Positions 35,323 to 44,189 of a stretch of DNA of 64,000 bases are shown one piece after another. The stretch's first letter is position 1, and each line of letters begins with the position of its first letter. The notes beneath the pieces were generated by a model that did no database searches, was not told where the DNA came from, and saw nothing but the letters and a program-made list of their open reading frames with translations. Source of the stretch: Sphingomonadales bacterium (GTDB taxonomy: Bacteria > Pseudomonadota > Alphaproteobacteria > Sphingomonadales > Sphingomonadaceae); contig JADJXT010000001.1 of assembly GCA_016720115.1 (NCBI GenBank), forward strand, positions 496,001 through 560,000, in the 5' to 3' direction. A program made the position numbers and the translations under genes.

Positions 35323-38322
35323 TCACTTTCCTGCGGCTGCACCCTTGCCATCACTGCCAGCATCTGGATGAGCGTCGTACTTCGGCGATTCAGGGCTACT
35401 TGCAGCGGCTCTCATTTTCAGTTCTCGCAAATTTTCCTCGTGGGATTCCCTACTGATATTGTAGTTCATCAGCACAGCAAGCATGACGAGATAAATACCC
35501 GTCACTATGGGCACATAATACGCACCCAAACTCCAGATGGCTTCGTCGGGGACTGCGCTCGCGTCGACCTGTCTTGGAAAGCTCGCCAGATAGAGCACAA
35601 AAGACGCGATCAAGATCCCAAGCCCCTGAACACTCTTTTTTGCAAAGGTGATGGACGCAGCCAAAACCCCTTCTGACCGACGCCCAGTTTCCAGCTCGCT
35701 TTGTTCAGCGAGATCGGCAAGCATTGAAGCGACAAGGATGTTGAAGCAGATGATGAGGCCGAGATCGACAATTCCAAATATCAGGTTGAACCAGAAAATG
35801 AACGGATCGCCATTTGGCGGCAATAGATCAAGCAGCCTGAGACAGATGGGTATCGGGTGCGCCAGAAACGCCACCATACCCAAGATGATGGCAGCCCTCT
35901 TCTTGCCAAGATGTCTTGTCGCTACGGGGGCAAGCGCATAACCAATCGCTGCCGATACAAATATTCCCAGGGACAGATAGCCTGCCTCGGACGCTGTGAA
36001 TTCCCAGAAATAGGAGCCGAAATAGAGGTGCAAGGAAGCCTTCAGCCCCAATGCAACCGCTCCCAAAATCGCCGCCAGAAACACTGCAAGGAAGGCGCGG
36101 TTGGACAGGGTTTCGAAAATCTCCTTGAATATCAATCGCAGCGTGATGTTGCGCTTCGGCGGCGCCTGATTGAGGTAGGGAATTCGCGATTGAGTGCCGA
36201 ACGCGGCTATCAAGATGGCAACCAGAATCAGTGCCGAAGCGAGCATCCCATAGATCTCATAAGGTTTTCGCAGGCTAACAGCCTCGGACATGGCTGCTGA
36301 TGCAAACATCGGAAATACGACAAAGAACATTGCGACATTCATGAGATTGCCGCCCGACCAGGCGAAGAAGTGCCCTAGGCTAATGAGCTTGCTTCTTTCT
36401 GTGTAGTCTTCTGTCAGTTCCGGAGCCAAGGCGACGTTCGGCGTTTCAAAAAAGGATATTGCAGTGCGGATAATGATTGACAGGACCAACAAGTAACCGA
36501 CCATTGCCAATTCCGACCAACCTTCTGGGGGCGACCAGACCAAAAGAAAGCTCAATGAGACAGGGATTGCAGAGGCAAAAAGAAATGGGTGGCGCCGCCC
36601 CCAGCGAGATTCGGTGTTATCTGACCAATAACCCACGATCGGATCGCTGACGGCATCAAACACTAGTGAGATTAGCAAGGCCATGCCGACCAGCCTTGCA
36701 TCCAGACCTAGAACTTGACTGTAATACGCAAGCAAATAGTAATCAAAGCCATTGGATTTGATCCCAAATGCCATGTGCCCGATACCGTAAGAGATACGGG
36801 TGCCAAACGGTAATTTTGGTTTGCCTACAACGCTGCCCCCAAGCGAGGGATTGTCATTTCTCGATGGCAATTCCTGCGCCCCAGCTTCAGGCACCAACTT
36901 TTCTGCACCCAGAACTGCCTTGTACTCCAAGAATTCGTCAAAACCAACTTCGCCCCATTCTCGCCCGTTGCCCGACTGCTTGAAGCCGCCAAATGGAGCA
37001 TTGAAATCAGCGTGTGCGTTGTTGATGAAAACCTGCCCCGTTCTGATCCTGGATGCGACCTCAACCGCCTGCTCATGCGGCCCCTGGACGTAGCCGGAAA
37101 GACCATATGGTGAGTCATTTGCTATCTGAACAGCTTGATCGACATCTTCATAGGCGATGATGACTAGAACCGGGCCAAAGATCTCCTCTTGAGCGATAGC
37201 CATAGCATTGTTTACATTGGCAAAGATTGTAGGCTTAACAAAAAAGCCCTTGGTTGCGCCCGAAGGGCTCTCGACGCCGCCAGTTACGAGCGTCGCTCCT
37301 TCGTCAATGCCAACGCCAATAAGCTTCTTGACTTGCTCATATTGCCGCTGAGTGGAAATAGGCCCAATTGCCGGAGCGTCTGCATCAGCAGATAATGCGA
37401 CCGGTATTGACTCTGCCGTTTGCTTGGCGATCGCAATCGCTTCTTCTTGCCTGTCTGCTGGCACAAGCAACCTTGATCCGGCACTGCAGGTCTGCCCAGC
37501 ATTTGACATCAAACTGCGCACTGCCCGCACGACTGATTCTTGCAAGTCAGCGTCGGGCAAGACCAGATTGACTGATTTTCCGCCGAGCTCTTGCGAAACG
37601 CGCTTGATCGAATCTGCGGCTGCCTTGGCGACCATTGCCCCAGCCCGCGTCGATCCGGTGAAGCTGACCATGTCGACTTCGGGATGGTCCGAAAGCGCCG
37701 AACCAACGACTGATCCTGAACCCGTGACAAGATTGAAAACGCCGGGGGGGGCACCAGCGGCATCAATGACCTCAGCCAGCAAAATAGAATCGAGCGGTGT
37801 TTGCTCGGCAGGCTTAAGTACAACCGTGCATCCCACTGCCAATGCCGCGGCAATCTTGCATGCGACCTGGTTGAGCGGCCAGTTCCAAGGTGTAATCATG
37901 CCGCAAACACCGATGGCCTCACGTCTGAGGTGAGTGGTGCCCTTCGCTTCCACAAATTTGAATTTTTCCAGAACATCAGCCGCTGTGGCGAAATGGGCAA
38001 TTCCAGCTGGAACCTGAGCCTGCTGCGCCCACCATAAGGGTGCGCCCATCTCCTGATTGATTGCCTCAGCAAATTCGTCAGCGCGGCTCTGAATGCCCGC
38101 TACAACATCTCGCAACAGCTTGACGCGCGATTCCCTGCTTGATTGCGAAAATGAATCGAATGCCTCCCGCGCAGCCCTAACCGCAGCATCTACATCGGCT
38201 TTATCACCGCTGGCGATCTTCGCACAAACTTCTTCCGTCGACGGATTTATGACAGTCGACATATTGTCGGAATGCGGCGACACCCATTGTCCACCAATGT
38301 AGAGGTTTGGATACTCTTTCAC
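35323..38322 (-). CDS. pegC/pegD: Aldehyde dehydrogenase fused in frame to a GPH/MFS permease (PegC-PegD)
   Basis: 999 residues in one open frame. Residues 1-472 are a complete NAD(P)-dependent aldehyde dehydrogenase: GVCGMITPWNWP, SFTGSTRAGAMVA, QELGGKSVNLV (Glu near 245), NAGQTCSAGSR (nucleophilic Cys near 279), PFGGFKQSGNGREWGEVG, ending at EYKAVLGA. After a linker of about 30 residues, residues 502-970 form a 12-segment permease of the glycoside-pentoside-hexuronide/MFS type (SYGIGHMAFGIKSNGFDYYLL, then FDAVSDPIVGYWSDNTESRWGRRHPF). In known peg operons these are separate genes. A separate permease start exists at ATG 36857 one frame over and would reach the permease if the five-C run at 36836-36840 had one more base. 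Natural fusion and sequence error both remain possible. Confidence 0.85.
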   Translation of the reverse strand: MKEYPNLYIGGQWVSPHSDNMSTVINPSTEEVCAKIASGDKADVDAAVRAAREAFDSFSQSSRESRVKLLRDVVAGIQSRADEFAEAINQEMGAPLWWAQQAQVPAGIAHFATAADVLEKFKFVEAKGTTHLRREAIGVCGMITPWNWPLNQVACKIAAALAVGCTVVLKPAEQTPLDSILLAEVIDAAGAPPGVFNLVTGSGSVVGSALSDHPEVDMVSFTGSTRAGAMVAKAAADSIKRVSQELGGKSVNLVLPDADLQESVVRAVRSLMSNAGQTCSAGSRLLVPADRQEEAIAIAKQTAESIPVALSADADAPAIGPISTQRQYEQVKKLIGVGIDEGATLVTGGVESPSGATKGFFVKPTIFANVNNAMAIAQEEIFGPVLVIIAYEDVDQAVQIANDSPYGLSGYVQGPHEQAVEVASRIRTGQVFINNAHADFNAPFGGFKQSGNGREWGEVGFDEFLEYKAVLGAEKLVPEAGAQELPSRNDNPSLGGSVVGKPKLPFGTRISYGIGHMAFGIKSNGFDYYLLAYYSQVLGLDARLVGMALLISLVFDAVSDPIVGYWSDNTESRWGRRHPFLFASAIPVSLSFLLVWSPPEGWSELAMVGYLLVLSIIIRTAISFFETPNVALAPELTEDYTERSKLISLGHFFAWSGGNLMNVAMFFVVFPMFASAAMSEAVSLRKPYEIYGMLASALILVAILIAAFGTQSRIPYLNQAPPKRNITLRLIFKEIFETLSNRAFLAVFLAAILGAVALGLKASLHLYFGSYFWEFTASEAGYLSLGIFVSAAIGYALAPVATRHLGKKRAAIILGMVAFLAHPIPICLRLLDLLPPNGDPFIFWFNLIFGIVDLGLIICFNILVASMLADLAEQSELETGRRSEGVLAASITFAKKSVQGLGILIASFVLYLASFPRQVDASAVPDEAIWSLGAYYVPIVTGIYLVMLAVLMNYNISRESHEENLRELKMRAAASSPESPKYDAHPDAGSDGKGAAAGK

Positions 38323-38377
38323 GTAATATTCCAGTTGTTCTTGAGCAAACTCGATTGAGCCAGCAGTTGTAATAAAG

Positions 38378-38418
38378 CGAGAGCCAGACAGATATTGCCC
38401 AATATCAACTGGCTCTCG
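38378..38418 (-). promoter_or_regulatory. Strong hairpin between pegB and pegC
   Basis: CGAGAGCCAG/CTGGCTCTCG (ten bp) enclosing an inner GATATTG/CAATATC (seven bp) stem. It lies between the pegB stop and the pegC start, without a long U tract. It could be an attenuator, an RNA-processing site or a partial terminator setting the ratio of receptor to enzymes. Confidence 0.6.
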
Positions 38419-38440
38419 TTCCTCTTCATTAATGGATCGG

Positions 38441-41197
38441 CTAGAATTTCGCGCGGGCCGTTACGCCATAGGTGCGCGGTTCTTGAACAAACGCACCACG
38501 AGCTCGCGAGCCGCCAAATCCTCTTAGCGGGATATTGAACGTGACAAACCGGGTGCGCGTGTCAAAAACGTTCCTCGCCCAAGCTTCGATTGTGAACTGC
38601 CCGTCGGCAGCGCCGAAACCGAATCTGAGATCGACTTTCGTGTTACCGGGCTGAATGTCCTGCGGCAAAGGCAGTGCTGCTGCTACCGCAGCGCGCACAT
38701 CATCCTCTGTCAACGCCCCTGCCGTGGCCGGCAATTCGGTCGGGCGGGTGCTGGTACGACGCTTGGACTCGTACCGCACCGTTGCGCCGCCAAACACTGA
38801 CATACCTGCATTGCCAATCTCGGTGTTGAAATCAAGTCCTCCGATCAGCACCAGTTCAGGCGCATTGGTCAACCTGGTCCCGCACAGCGAAGTCGCCGCC
38901 GGTGTGAAATTGGGATCCGTGGGGTCAAAACTTGCGCAATCGCTTGGATAGCGCGCGTCCGTATAGGAACCTGCGAGGTTCAAGGTCACTGCGTCTGAAA
39001 GGTCAAAGCCAGATTCAATTTCCACCCCCGTGCTTAACGCCTTGTCGGTGTTGAATGTATTGAACCGAGTCCCATCAAATTCTAACACCTGAAAATCTTT
39101 CAGATTGGTATGGAACAACGCAATATTTGCCCAGGCCCTGCCACCCAGGAACCTTGACTTCAAGCCAAGCTCAAACGCGTCAACTTTCTCAGACCGGAAC
39201 GTCGGGTCAGCTCCGCCAGATGCTGAAGATACATCAAGATTGAAACCGCCTGATTTGAAGCCTTGAGAGTAGCCACCATAAAGAAACGTCCGATCGGCAA
39301 CTTCATACCTGACATTTAGAGTATAGGTTAGACGGTCATCACCGAACTTCTGGTCAAATGGTTGCGGGATGAATTGAAGAAACGGACTAGTGACCGGATC
39401 GCCAACGAATTGCTGGAAGAAACTATTTGGATCACTTGGATCAAAGAATGGTGAAGTGAAAATCCAGCAATTGGTCTGCACAGCCGTTGCCAGCCGACCC
39501 GGGCCACCAGCACCAAAGAAACCATCAGTTGGGTGATATGCCCCGCCTGGCGCCAGATAGCCTGCCAGACTGTTGAAGGTCCCGAAACATGCATTGTGTT
39601 GACCGGGCACTTGCTCTGAAAGTTTAGCATTCTTGGATTCATCCACGTATCGAGCGCCAACAATAAGGCTTAGCCTATCGCTCAATTCGATGACATTGTG
39701 GGTAAAAATCGAAAACGATTCGCCCTTCTGCTGCGCACGCGGCGCAGCGTAATCGAGCACGGAATTCGCTCCGCCCGCAGCGAAATTCAGTTCATTGAAT
39801 ACAGGCTGACCCAAAGCCCCAACGCTAACCGCTTCCTGCATCTGATCTAAGAAAAAAGACGTGTATTTCTGGTCGATTTTTTCATGCGAGTAGTAGGCGC
39901 CAATGATCCAATCCAAAGCGCCGTCAAATGACTCGCCTTGCAATCGCAATTCGTGTGACGTCGACTTGATGCTGGTCCCGTTAAGTGGATCCAAATCTAT
40001 TCCAGGATTGAGGGCTCTGATTTCAGGGCAGTCGCCGACCGCATAGACATTCAATGCGGTATAGTCACCGCGACAACTGTCGGCAAATGAGTCCCCGTAA
40101 TAGCCAAGATAAGACAGCTCACCAAATGGCAATGAAACACCATAGTGAGCCGCAATACTCCAACCGTGGAACGGATTGACAAAATTTGTATTGTCGTTGG
40201 CGAGGTAAGGATCGACCGCATCTGCCCCTACGTTAGGAGCACCGGCTGTGGGTGCGAAAGCAGAGAATGGCGCAGAGTTCGCCTCGATGAATGGCGAGCG
40301 CTGCGTCCAGATTGCCATACAGCAATCATCTTTGCCTCTGTTATAGCCCGTTCCTAACCGGAGTTCGCCCGCATCCTCAAGGTCGAACAGCAACTGTCCG
40401 CGGATCGAAATCCTGTCTCTTGTTTGCGATTCATCACCAACGACATTGGTGATGTAGCCGCCTCTGTTTCTATATGCGCCAGCAATGCGCAAGCCAATCT
40501 TGTCCTGAACCAGAGGCACATTGAAGCCAGCCTGCACACCATAAAGATCATAATTGCCAATGGTGGCGTTGACGAAGCCCTCCACTATGTCTGTTCTGGG
40601 CGGATTGGTCTTGATCACCATTACGCCTGCTGAGGTGTTCCTGCCAAACAGGGTGCCTTGCGGCCCCTTTAACAACTCAATTTGCTGCACATCGTAAAGA
40701 TCAGAGAGAGCTGCACCCGGCCTCGGTAGATAGATTCCATCGATGAATGCGCCTACGGAGCTTTCTAGCCCGATGTTGTTGCCCGTGGTCCCTACCCCAC
40801 GCAAACGCAGGACCAGACCGCCTGTCACCGAATCAGACGTACTGACTGCGTAACTCGGCGCTGCGCGCTCAAGGTTGGTAATGTCTTCAATACCCTTTGA
40901 GATCAGTTCTTCTTGACCGACAACAGTCACAGCAATTGGCACTTCCTCCAACGTCTGGTCGCGCTTGGTCGCGGTGACAACGATATCCCGTTCACCTTGC
41001 TCCACCTTCTCGACTTCAGCTCCCCCTTCTTGCTGAAGCGCCAAAGCCTGACTTGGCAGTCCAAAACACCCGACCGTAGCAACCACAAAGGCAATCCGCG
41101 AAGTCTGCCGAACTAGCTGCGGCAATTCTACACTAGATTTCACCTTCCTCCTCACACCTGCCACAATTCTATCTCCCTTCCCTCCACTTTTCCCCAT
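38441..41197 (-). CDS. pegB: TonB-dependent outer membrane receptor, PegB-like
   Basis: About 918 residues from ATG 41197; a GTG at 41164 preceded by GGGAG is an alternative start. A basic N terminus and hydrophobic stretch (IAFVVATVGCFGLPSQALA) form the signal peptide. The TonB box DIVVTATKR is near residue 71, followed by the plug domain (DITNLERAAPSYAVS, VQQIELLKGPQGTLFGRNTSAG) and a 22-strand-type barrel ending in RTYGVTARAKF, with a terminal Phe as expected. It would import PEG with energy from TonB. Readings beyond 41204 run into IS21 sequence. The IS21 end lies only seven bases before the ATG, so the native promoter is displaced. Confidence 0.9.
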   Translation of the reverse strand: MGKSGGKGDRIVAGVRRKVKSSVELPQLVRQTSRIAFVVATVGCFGLPSQALALQQEGGAEVEKVEQGERDIVVTATKRDQTLEEVPIAVTVVGQEELISKGIEDITNLERAAPSYAVSTSDSVTGGLVLRLRGVGTTGNNIGLESSVGAFIDGIYLPRPGAALSDLYDVQQIELLKGPQGTLFGRNTSAGVMVIKTNPPRTDIVEGFVNATIGNYDLYGVQAGFNVPLVQDKIGLRIAGAYRNRGGYITNVVGDESQTRDRISIRGQLLFDLEDAGELRLGTGYNRGKDDCCMAIWTQRSPFIEANSAPFSAFAPTAGAPNVGADAVDPYLANDNTNFVNPFHGWSIAAHYGVSLPFGELSYLGYYGDSFADSCRGDYTALNVYAVGDCPEIRALNPGIDLDPLNGTSIKSTSHELRLQGESFDGALDWIIGAYYSHEKIDQKYTSFFLDQMQEAVSVGALGQPVFNELNFAAGGANSVLDYAAPRAQQKGESFSIFTHNVIELSDRLSLIVGARYVDESKNAKLSEQVPGQHNACFGTFNSLAGYLAPGGAYHPTDGFFGAGGPGRLATAVQTNCWIFTSPFFDPSDPNSFFQQFVGDPVTSPFLQFIPQPFDQKFGDDRLTYTLNVRYEVADRTFLYGGYSQGFKSGGFNLDVSSASGGADPTFRSEKVDAFELGLKSRFLGGRAWANIALFHTNLKDFQVLEFDGTRFNTFNTDKALSTGVEIESGFDLSDAVTLNLAGSYTDARYPSDCASFDPTDPNFTPAATSLCGTRLTNAPELVLIGGLDFNTEIGNAGMSVFGGATVRYESKRRTSTRPTELPATAGALTEDDVRAAVAAALPLPQDIQPGNTKVDLRFGFGAADGQFTIEAWARNVFDTRTRFVTFNIPLRGFGGSRARGAFVQEPRTYGVTARAKF

Positions 41198-41316
41198 TCG
41201 TGAATGTTGATTACCGCTGAGAGTTGACCCGGGAAGGATATAAATTTCCGTCGAGAACTGACCCATGTTTGAACCACCTCTGGACGCAGGTTTGGAGGCA
41301 ACATGGAGTGATCGAT

Positions 41317-42831
41317 ATGGCATTATTAAGTGTGATCAGACGTTGGCATTTCCGCGACGGGATGGCGATCCGCGAGATTGAACGGCGTACAGGCTTGTCA
41401 CGGAACACGATCCGCAAGTATTTGCGTGAGCACACGGTCGAACCGAAGTTCAAGGTTCCTGACCGACCCAGCAAGCTGGACCCGTTTGCCGAGAAGCTGA
41501 CCGGTTGGCTGCGGATTGACGCGACCAAGTCACGTAAGCAGAAGCGGACTGCGAAGCAGATGCACGCGGATCTGGTGTCCCTTGGCTTTGACGGTGGCTA
41601 TGGTCGTGTCGCGGCCTTTGTGCGGGCATGGAAGGCGGACCGGCAACGGGACGCTCAGACCAGCGGTCGCGGTACATTCGTGCCGCTGGTGTTTGCGCCA
41701 GGAGAGGCGTTCCAGTTCGACTGGAGCGAGGACTGGGCGATCATTGCGGGCAAGCAGACCAAGCTGCAGGTTGCGCATACCAAGCTGTCACACAGCCGTG
41801 CCTTCACCGTTCGGGCATACATGCTTCAGACCCACGAGATGCTGTTCGATGCCCTGACCCAAGCCTTCCGTGTGTTGGGTGGTGTGCCCCAGCGCGGGAT
41901 CTTCGATAACATGAAGACCGCAGTCGACCGTATAGGAAGCGGCAAGACGCGACAGGTCAACGCCCGGTTCGCTGCGATGGCCAGTCATTACCTGTTCGAA
42001 CCGGAGTTTTGCAACCCGGCTTCCGGGTGGGAGAAGGGGCAGGTTGAGAAGAACGTGCAAGATGCGCGCCGCCGCTTGTGGCAGCCGATGCCCAGCTTCC
42101 CCGATCTCGAGACGCTCAATGCATGGCTTGAGGTGCAGTGCATAATGCAATGGAGCCATATCCAGCACGGCAGCTTGTTCGGCACTGTTGCTGATGTTCA
42201 TGCCGAAGAGGTTGCCAGCCTGATGCCGCTGGGTCGTCCCTTTGACGGCTTTGTCGAGCACACCAAACGGGTATCTCCCACCTGCCTGGTGACGTTCGAG
42301 CGCAACCGCTACTCTGTGCCGGCATCCTTCGCCAACCGGCCTGTGTCGTTGCGCATTTACCCGGAACGGATCGTTGTCGCCGCCGAGGGCCGCATCCTGT
42401 GTGAGCATGAGCGGATTATCGCACGTTCGCACCACCTGCCGGGACGGATCGTCTATGACTGGCGGCACTATCTGGCCGTAATCCAGCGCAAGCCCGGTGC
42501 ATTACGCAACGGCGCGCCGTTCATCGAGATGCCCGATGCGTTCCGCCAGTTGCAAGGCCATCTTCTCAAGCGTGTCGGTGGTGACCGTGAGATGGTCGAG
42601 ATATTATCGCTGGTCCTCCAACATGACGAACAGGCGGTGTTGTGCGCCGTCGAGCTCGCGCTGGAGGGAGGCGTGCCGACCAAGACGCACGTTCTCAACA
42701 TCCTGCACCGGCTGACCGACGGCAAGGCGCCGCCGGTTGCACCGATCGACGCGCCGCAGGCCCTGCGTCTTACACAGGAGCCGCGTGCCGATGTCGGCCG
42801 CTATGATAACCTGCGGGAGCTGCGCGCATGA
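41317..42831 (+). CDS. istA: IS21 transposase IstA
   Basis: 504 residues starting MALLSVIRRWHFRDGMAI. An N-terminal HTH (IREIERRTGLSRNTIRKYL) is followed by the DDE integrase core (FDWSEDWAIIAG, IFDNMKTAVDRIG, and the FCNPASGWEKGQVEKNVQDAR block with the Glu). The length is normal. The stop overlaps the istB start (ATGA), the usual IS21 arrangement. It performs strand cleavage and transfer with the IstB ATPase. Confidence 0.93.
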   Translation: MALLSVIRRWHFRDGMAIREIERRTGLSRNTIRKYLREHTVEPKFKVPDRPSKLDPFAEKLTGWLRIDATKSRKQKRTAKQMHADLVSLGFDGGYGRVAAFVRAWKADRQRDAQTSGRGTFVPLVFAPGEAFQFDWSEDWAIIAGKQTKLQVAHTKLSHSRAFTVRAYMLQTHEMLFDALTQAFRVLGGVPQRGIFDNMKTAVDRIGSGKTRQVNARFAAMASHYLFEPEFCNPASGWEKGQVEKNVQDARRRLWQPMPSFPDLETLNAWLEVQCIMQWSHIQHGSLFGTVADVHAEEVASLMPLGRPFDGFVEHTKRVSPTCLVTFERNRYSVPASFANRPVSLRIYPERIVVAAEGRILCEHERIIARSHHLPGRIVYDWRHYLAVIQRKPGALRNGAPFIEMPDAFRQLQGHLLKRVGGDREMVEILSLVLQHDEQAVLCAVELALEGGVPTKTHVLNILHRLTDGKAPPVAPIDAPQALRLTQEPRADVGRYDNLRELRA

Positions 42832-43619
42832 GCGGTCTTGGGCGTCATGATCCGGCAAGCGCTGCCGTCGAGGTCATGTTACGCGGCCTCAAGATGTATG
42901 GCATGGCTCAGGCGGTCGGGGAGCTGATCGAACAGGGAGCGCCCGCGTTCAAGGCCGCCGTGCCGATCCTCTCCCAGCTGCTCAAGGCAGAGATGTCCGA
43001 ACGCGAGGTCCGGTCCATCGCTTACCAGATCAAGGCGGCACGGTTCCCGGCTTACAAGGATCTGGCCGGGTTCGACTTTGCATCCAGCGAGGTAAATGAG
43101 GCTCTGGTGCGCCAGCTACATCGTGGCGAGTTTATCGATGGTGCACACAATGTCGTGGCTTTGGGCGGCCCCGGCACGGGTAAAACGCACATCGCAACAG
43201 CTCTGGGCGTCCAGGCGGTCGAGCATCACCGCAAAAAGGTGCGGTTCTTCTCCACGGTCGATCTGGTCAATATGTTGGAGCAGGAAAAAGCCATAAACAA
43301 GGCAGGCCAGCTTGCCGAGCGCCTACTGCGCCTCGACCTCGTCATCCTCGACGAGTTGGGCTACTTACCGTTCAGCCCGTCCGGCGGGGCGCTACTGTTC
43401 CACCTGCTGAGCAAACTCTACGAACGCACCAGCGTCGTCATCACCACCAACCTCAGCTTCAGCGAATGGGCCGACGTGTTCGGCGATGCAAAAATGACCA
43501 CCGCCCTCCTGGACCGGCTCACGCACCATTGCCACATCCTCGAGACCGGTAACGACAGCTTCCGGTTCCGTGCAAGCTCTGCCACCCCCAAAACACGAAA
43601 GGAAAAATTACCCGCTTGA
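42828..43619 (+). CDS. istB: IS21 helper ATPase IstB
   Basis: 263 residues. AAA+ ATPase with GGPGTGKTHIATALG (Walker A), LVILDELGYLPFS (Walker B) and the family signature SVVITTNLSFSEW. It remodels target DNA and directs IstA. It appears intact, so the element may be active. Confidence 0.94.
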   Translation: MSGLGRHDPASAAVEVMLRGLKMYGMAQAVGELIEQGAPAFKAAVPILSQLLKAEMSEREVRSIAYQIKAARFPAYKDLAGFDFASSEVNEALVRQLHRGEFIDGAHNVVALGGPGTGKTHIATALGVQAVEHHRKKVRFFSTVDLVNMLEQEKAINKAGQLAERLLRLDLVILDELGYLPFSPSGGALLFHLLSKLYERTSVVITTNLSFSEWADVFGDAKMTTALLDRLTHHCHILETGNDSFRFRASSATPKTRKEKLPA

Positions 43620-43704
43620 CCCAAGCCCCGCATCGCGGGACATAACAACTACCCGGGTCACTTCTCGATGAAAATCCCGGGTCAACTCTCAGCGGTAATC
43701 AACA

Positions 43705-44077
43705 CTCTACGAGGCAATCACTGACTACGTGCGCCATGGATACAACCAGGCGATGGCGGCGAAGCAGCGCCATATCGGCTTCCTGATGATCCTGATGCAG
43801 CGCCTCGTCACATCGAGCACCGCGGCAATCCGGACAACGCTCGAAAAGCGGCAGGCACTGCTTGAACAGCCGGACCTTCAACCATCCTTGTTCGAGACAG
43901 CCGACGTGGATGAGTGGTCTGAGCTTGATGGCCAAACGCAGGTGGATCTGGCCGTACAGACCAGAGGCTGGGAACTCGAAAAGGCCGAGGTTGAGACCCT
44001 TCTCGAGTTGGCGCGATCAACCGAAGCACAGGGTTCAGATGCGAAGGCCGAAGCACTCCTGGAACTGATCTACAAGC
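43705..44077 (+). pseudogene. SNF2/RapA-type helicase fragment trapped between two IS21 elements
   Basis: A continuous frame with no start or stop of its own: LYEAITDYVRHGYNQAMAAK, then IGFLMILMQRLVTSSTAAI and TLEKRQALLEQ. It resembles the region following helicase domain 2 in large SNF2-like helicases, such as the DrmD-type proteins of some DISARM systems. That specific assignment is tentative. Both ends are cut exactly at IS ends, so only about 124 residues remain. The neighbouring nuclease fragment suggests a dismantled defence locus. Confidence 0.65.
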
Positions 44078-44189
44078 TGTTGATTTCCGTTGAGATGTGA
44101 CCCGGTGAGCGGGATAATTTCCGTCGAGAACTGACCCATGTTTGAACGGCTTCCGATCGATTGGTTGGAGGCAACATGGAGTGATCGAG

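Larger units (their letters stand above)
41205..43704 (+). mobile_element. IS21-family element, first
   Basis: 2500 bp bounded by inverted ends tgttgattaccgctgagag and its complement (43685-43704), with the internal repeated gaccc motifs typical of IS21 ends. It carries istA and istB. The flanking bases differ on the two sides and no target duplication is seen, which suggests a rearrangement or deletion after insertion. Confidence 0.9.

Noticed and set aside
41198..41323. Longer pegB reading beginning inside IS21
   Set aside because: Those codons are IS21 terminal sequence; the signal peptide lies downstream of ATG 41197.
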